The notes beneath the pieces are model-generated. The model had not been told where the DNA came from. It was given only the letters and a program-made list of their open reading frames with translations, and ran no database searches. Position numbers and translations under genes: made by a program. 64,000 nucleotides of DNA from Microcebus murinus (lineage: Eukaryota; Chordata; Mammalia; Primates; Cheirogaleidae): positions 1,312,501 to 1,376,500 of the forward strand of contig NC_134120.1 of NCBI RefSeq assembly GCF_040939455.1. The letters run 5' to 3'. Position 1 is the stretch's first letter. Each line of letters starts with the position of its first letter. Shown here piece by piece: positions 62,601-64,000 of this stretch.

Positions 62601-64000
62601 GAGATGGCTTAGCAGGGAACCCACCTTAGAAAGAAGAGCCCGCAGAACGCTGTGATGACGCGGGAATGGCGAGGGCGGGGCATCCCGGCGGGGCTGTGTT
62701 TGCCGCCCTGCCCCCGTTGGAATAGGCTTTGACTCTAAGCCACTTTCAGTTCCCCGGCTGCAGCGAGCCTCCTTCCCGGGCGGCCGTATGAAGGTCGGCA
62801 GCCAGCTGCTCGCAGAGCCGGGTCTGTTTCTCATGAGTGCAGAAGGGGTTGGTTGTTGTGGGTGGCGTGTGCACGTCTCGGCGTGTTCCCCAGCCGTGCC
62901 GTGCCGCGGCTCGGTGGCTCACTGGCGGTGCTCCTTCGGGTTTGCAAAGCACCCTTAGCGAGATTTTGGAAATGTGTCTCTGCTGGCCGCACTGGTATCA
63001 GCAAAAGCATCTGCACACGCCCCTGCCAACACCGCAATAGCGGAAGACGAGAGCCGGAAGGAGGGAAGAGACAAAAGTATCGTGTATGGCTGCGTGTAGA
63101 TGTCTAAACATGTATTAGTATCACCCATTCGTTAACCTCTTTAATCTAGCACACGTGCTGCAAGACATAGCACAGGGAGACAGAGAAAATGAGCCGGTGT
63201 GGGCCAGAGTTAAAAGAAGGGGCCCTATAAGGACCTCCCTTTTAATCGGGGAACAGTTGAGGTTGGGAAGTGTGTTTATTTACACAGCAAAGATCGGCAT
63301 GCGGGACTCGCTGTCATACTCATCTGCTGTTTTCATCGAGGGGTGCCTCCCCAGATGGACGATGCTCCTGGGTCACCTGAGCTACCCCTTCCCGTCAGTG
63401 CAGCCCTGAAGGCGAAGGCCGGGTCTCCCTTAAAAGGGAGAAATTGTCCACGCCGGGAGCACAGGCTTCACATGTGAGCAGCGACGAGCTGACGTCACGA
63501 TTTTGCTTCTCATGTGAAATGAGTCAGATCCAGGAAACACAGTCGGATCGAAGCAGGATAGAAGCTTAACAATCAGAGGTCAGGCCTTGCAAAGGGACTG
63601 CCCACACCTGTCCACTTTTGACGTTTTCTGTAAACCCACCTGTGTTTGCTTAGAGTCACTGAAAATGAGCACGGAACACCCACGCCAGCCGCGGTCTCCT
63701 TCCCACAGAAATGGACATGAGGAACAAACATGAGAAGTGAAGTTGTCATGCCTGGTTCTCTTTCATGTCCCAGCGTGCCCTCATTTTTTTAACAAGCCAA
63801 CAGGTCACTCCACACATCCGAGGGCCCAGAGGCCGTGGGCACCATGCAGCTGAGTCACATGTCTCTTTGTGACCTGCACAGGTATCTCAAAACGCTCACA
63901 GTAAGGGGACCCTTACATGACACTAGTGCATGTTTGTGACCCGTTAGTCCGCCATGACACCATTTTGTGGTTGTCGGTCTTTGCTTATTTACTATTGATG
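59641..64000. other. Unannotated noncoding stretch
   Basis: No gene, exon chain or named transposon was recognised. It includes an AAAC tetramer run at 61687-61716. Frames of 60-149 codons overlap on both strands, and none has a domain. Confidence 0.4.

Overview
This is eukaryotic, mammalian genomic DNA, not a microbial window. The best taxonomic clue is three full-length dimeric Alu elements (22.3, 23.4 and 43.8 kb). Each carries an A-rich linker with an AAATAGAAAGAAATTAATT-type stretch and the right-arm motif GCTGTGAGCTAGGCTGACGC, which I associate with strepsirrhine primates, most likely a Malagasy lemur. Two short L1 3' ends (27.5 and 50.3 kb) have the GTACAAATGTTAAGG-type 3'UTR that fits the same group. 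The species, chromosome and neighbouring genes cannot be named from the sequence. I find no supportable protein-coding gene, exon chain, tRNA or rRNA. The long open frames come from GC-rich stretches, tandem repeats or decayed transposons, and the longest one checked begins at TTG rather than ATG.

Layout. 0-5 kb: GC-mixed DNA with a decayed L1 (2.25-2.93 kb) running into an 18-bp minisatellite. 5-15 kb: mostly decayed L1 in both orientations, AT-rich at 7.3-9.1 and 11.6-13.1 kb, with a purine pentamer tract at 10.1 kb. 16.2-17.75 kb: a CpG-dense block. 18-24 kb: more L1, and two Alus with clean target-site duplications. 24-35 kb: few recognisable repeats, including non-repetitive AT-rich segments rich in homeodomain-type TAATTA cores that look like candidate conserved noncoding or enhancer DNA. 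35.5-36.6 kb: a TG/CA-rich tract with an internal 94-bp duplication, followed by a second CpG-dense block. 38.4-41 kb: further candidate regulatory segments. 42.15-42.55 kb: a 56-bp minisatellite. 43.7-44.1 kb: an Alu with an L1-like 3' tail inside one candidate duplication. 46.7-47.95 kb: antisense L1. 49.2 kb: a small hAT-type element with an 8-bp duplication. 51.07-52.36 kb: a near-complete mariner of Hsmar1-like type with a dead transposase. 55.8-59.6 kb: more AT-rich non-repetitive segments. 59.6-64 kb: unannotated.

Interpretation. The mix of GC-rich, CpG-rich and minisatellite-bearing DNA with AT-rich non-repetitive islands fits a gene-poor regulatory landscape, possibly near a chromosome end, either intergenic or inside a very large intron. 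That reading is inference and needs cross-species alignment. The strongest items are the mariner, the Alu/L1 composite, the hAT element, the L1 and Alu insertions with duplications, and the two higher-order minisatellites.
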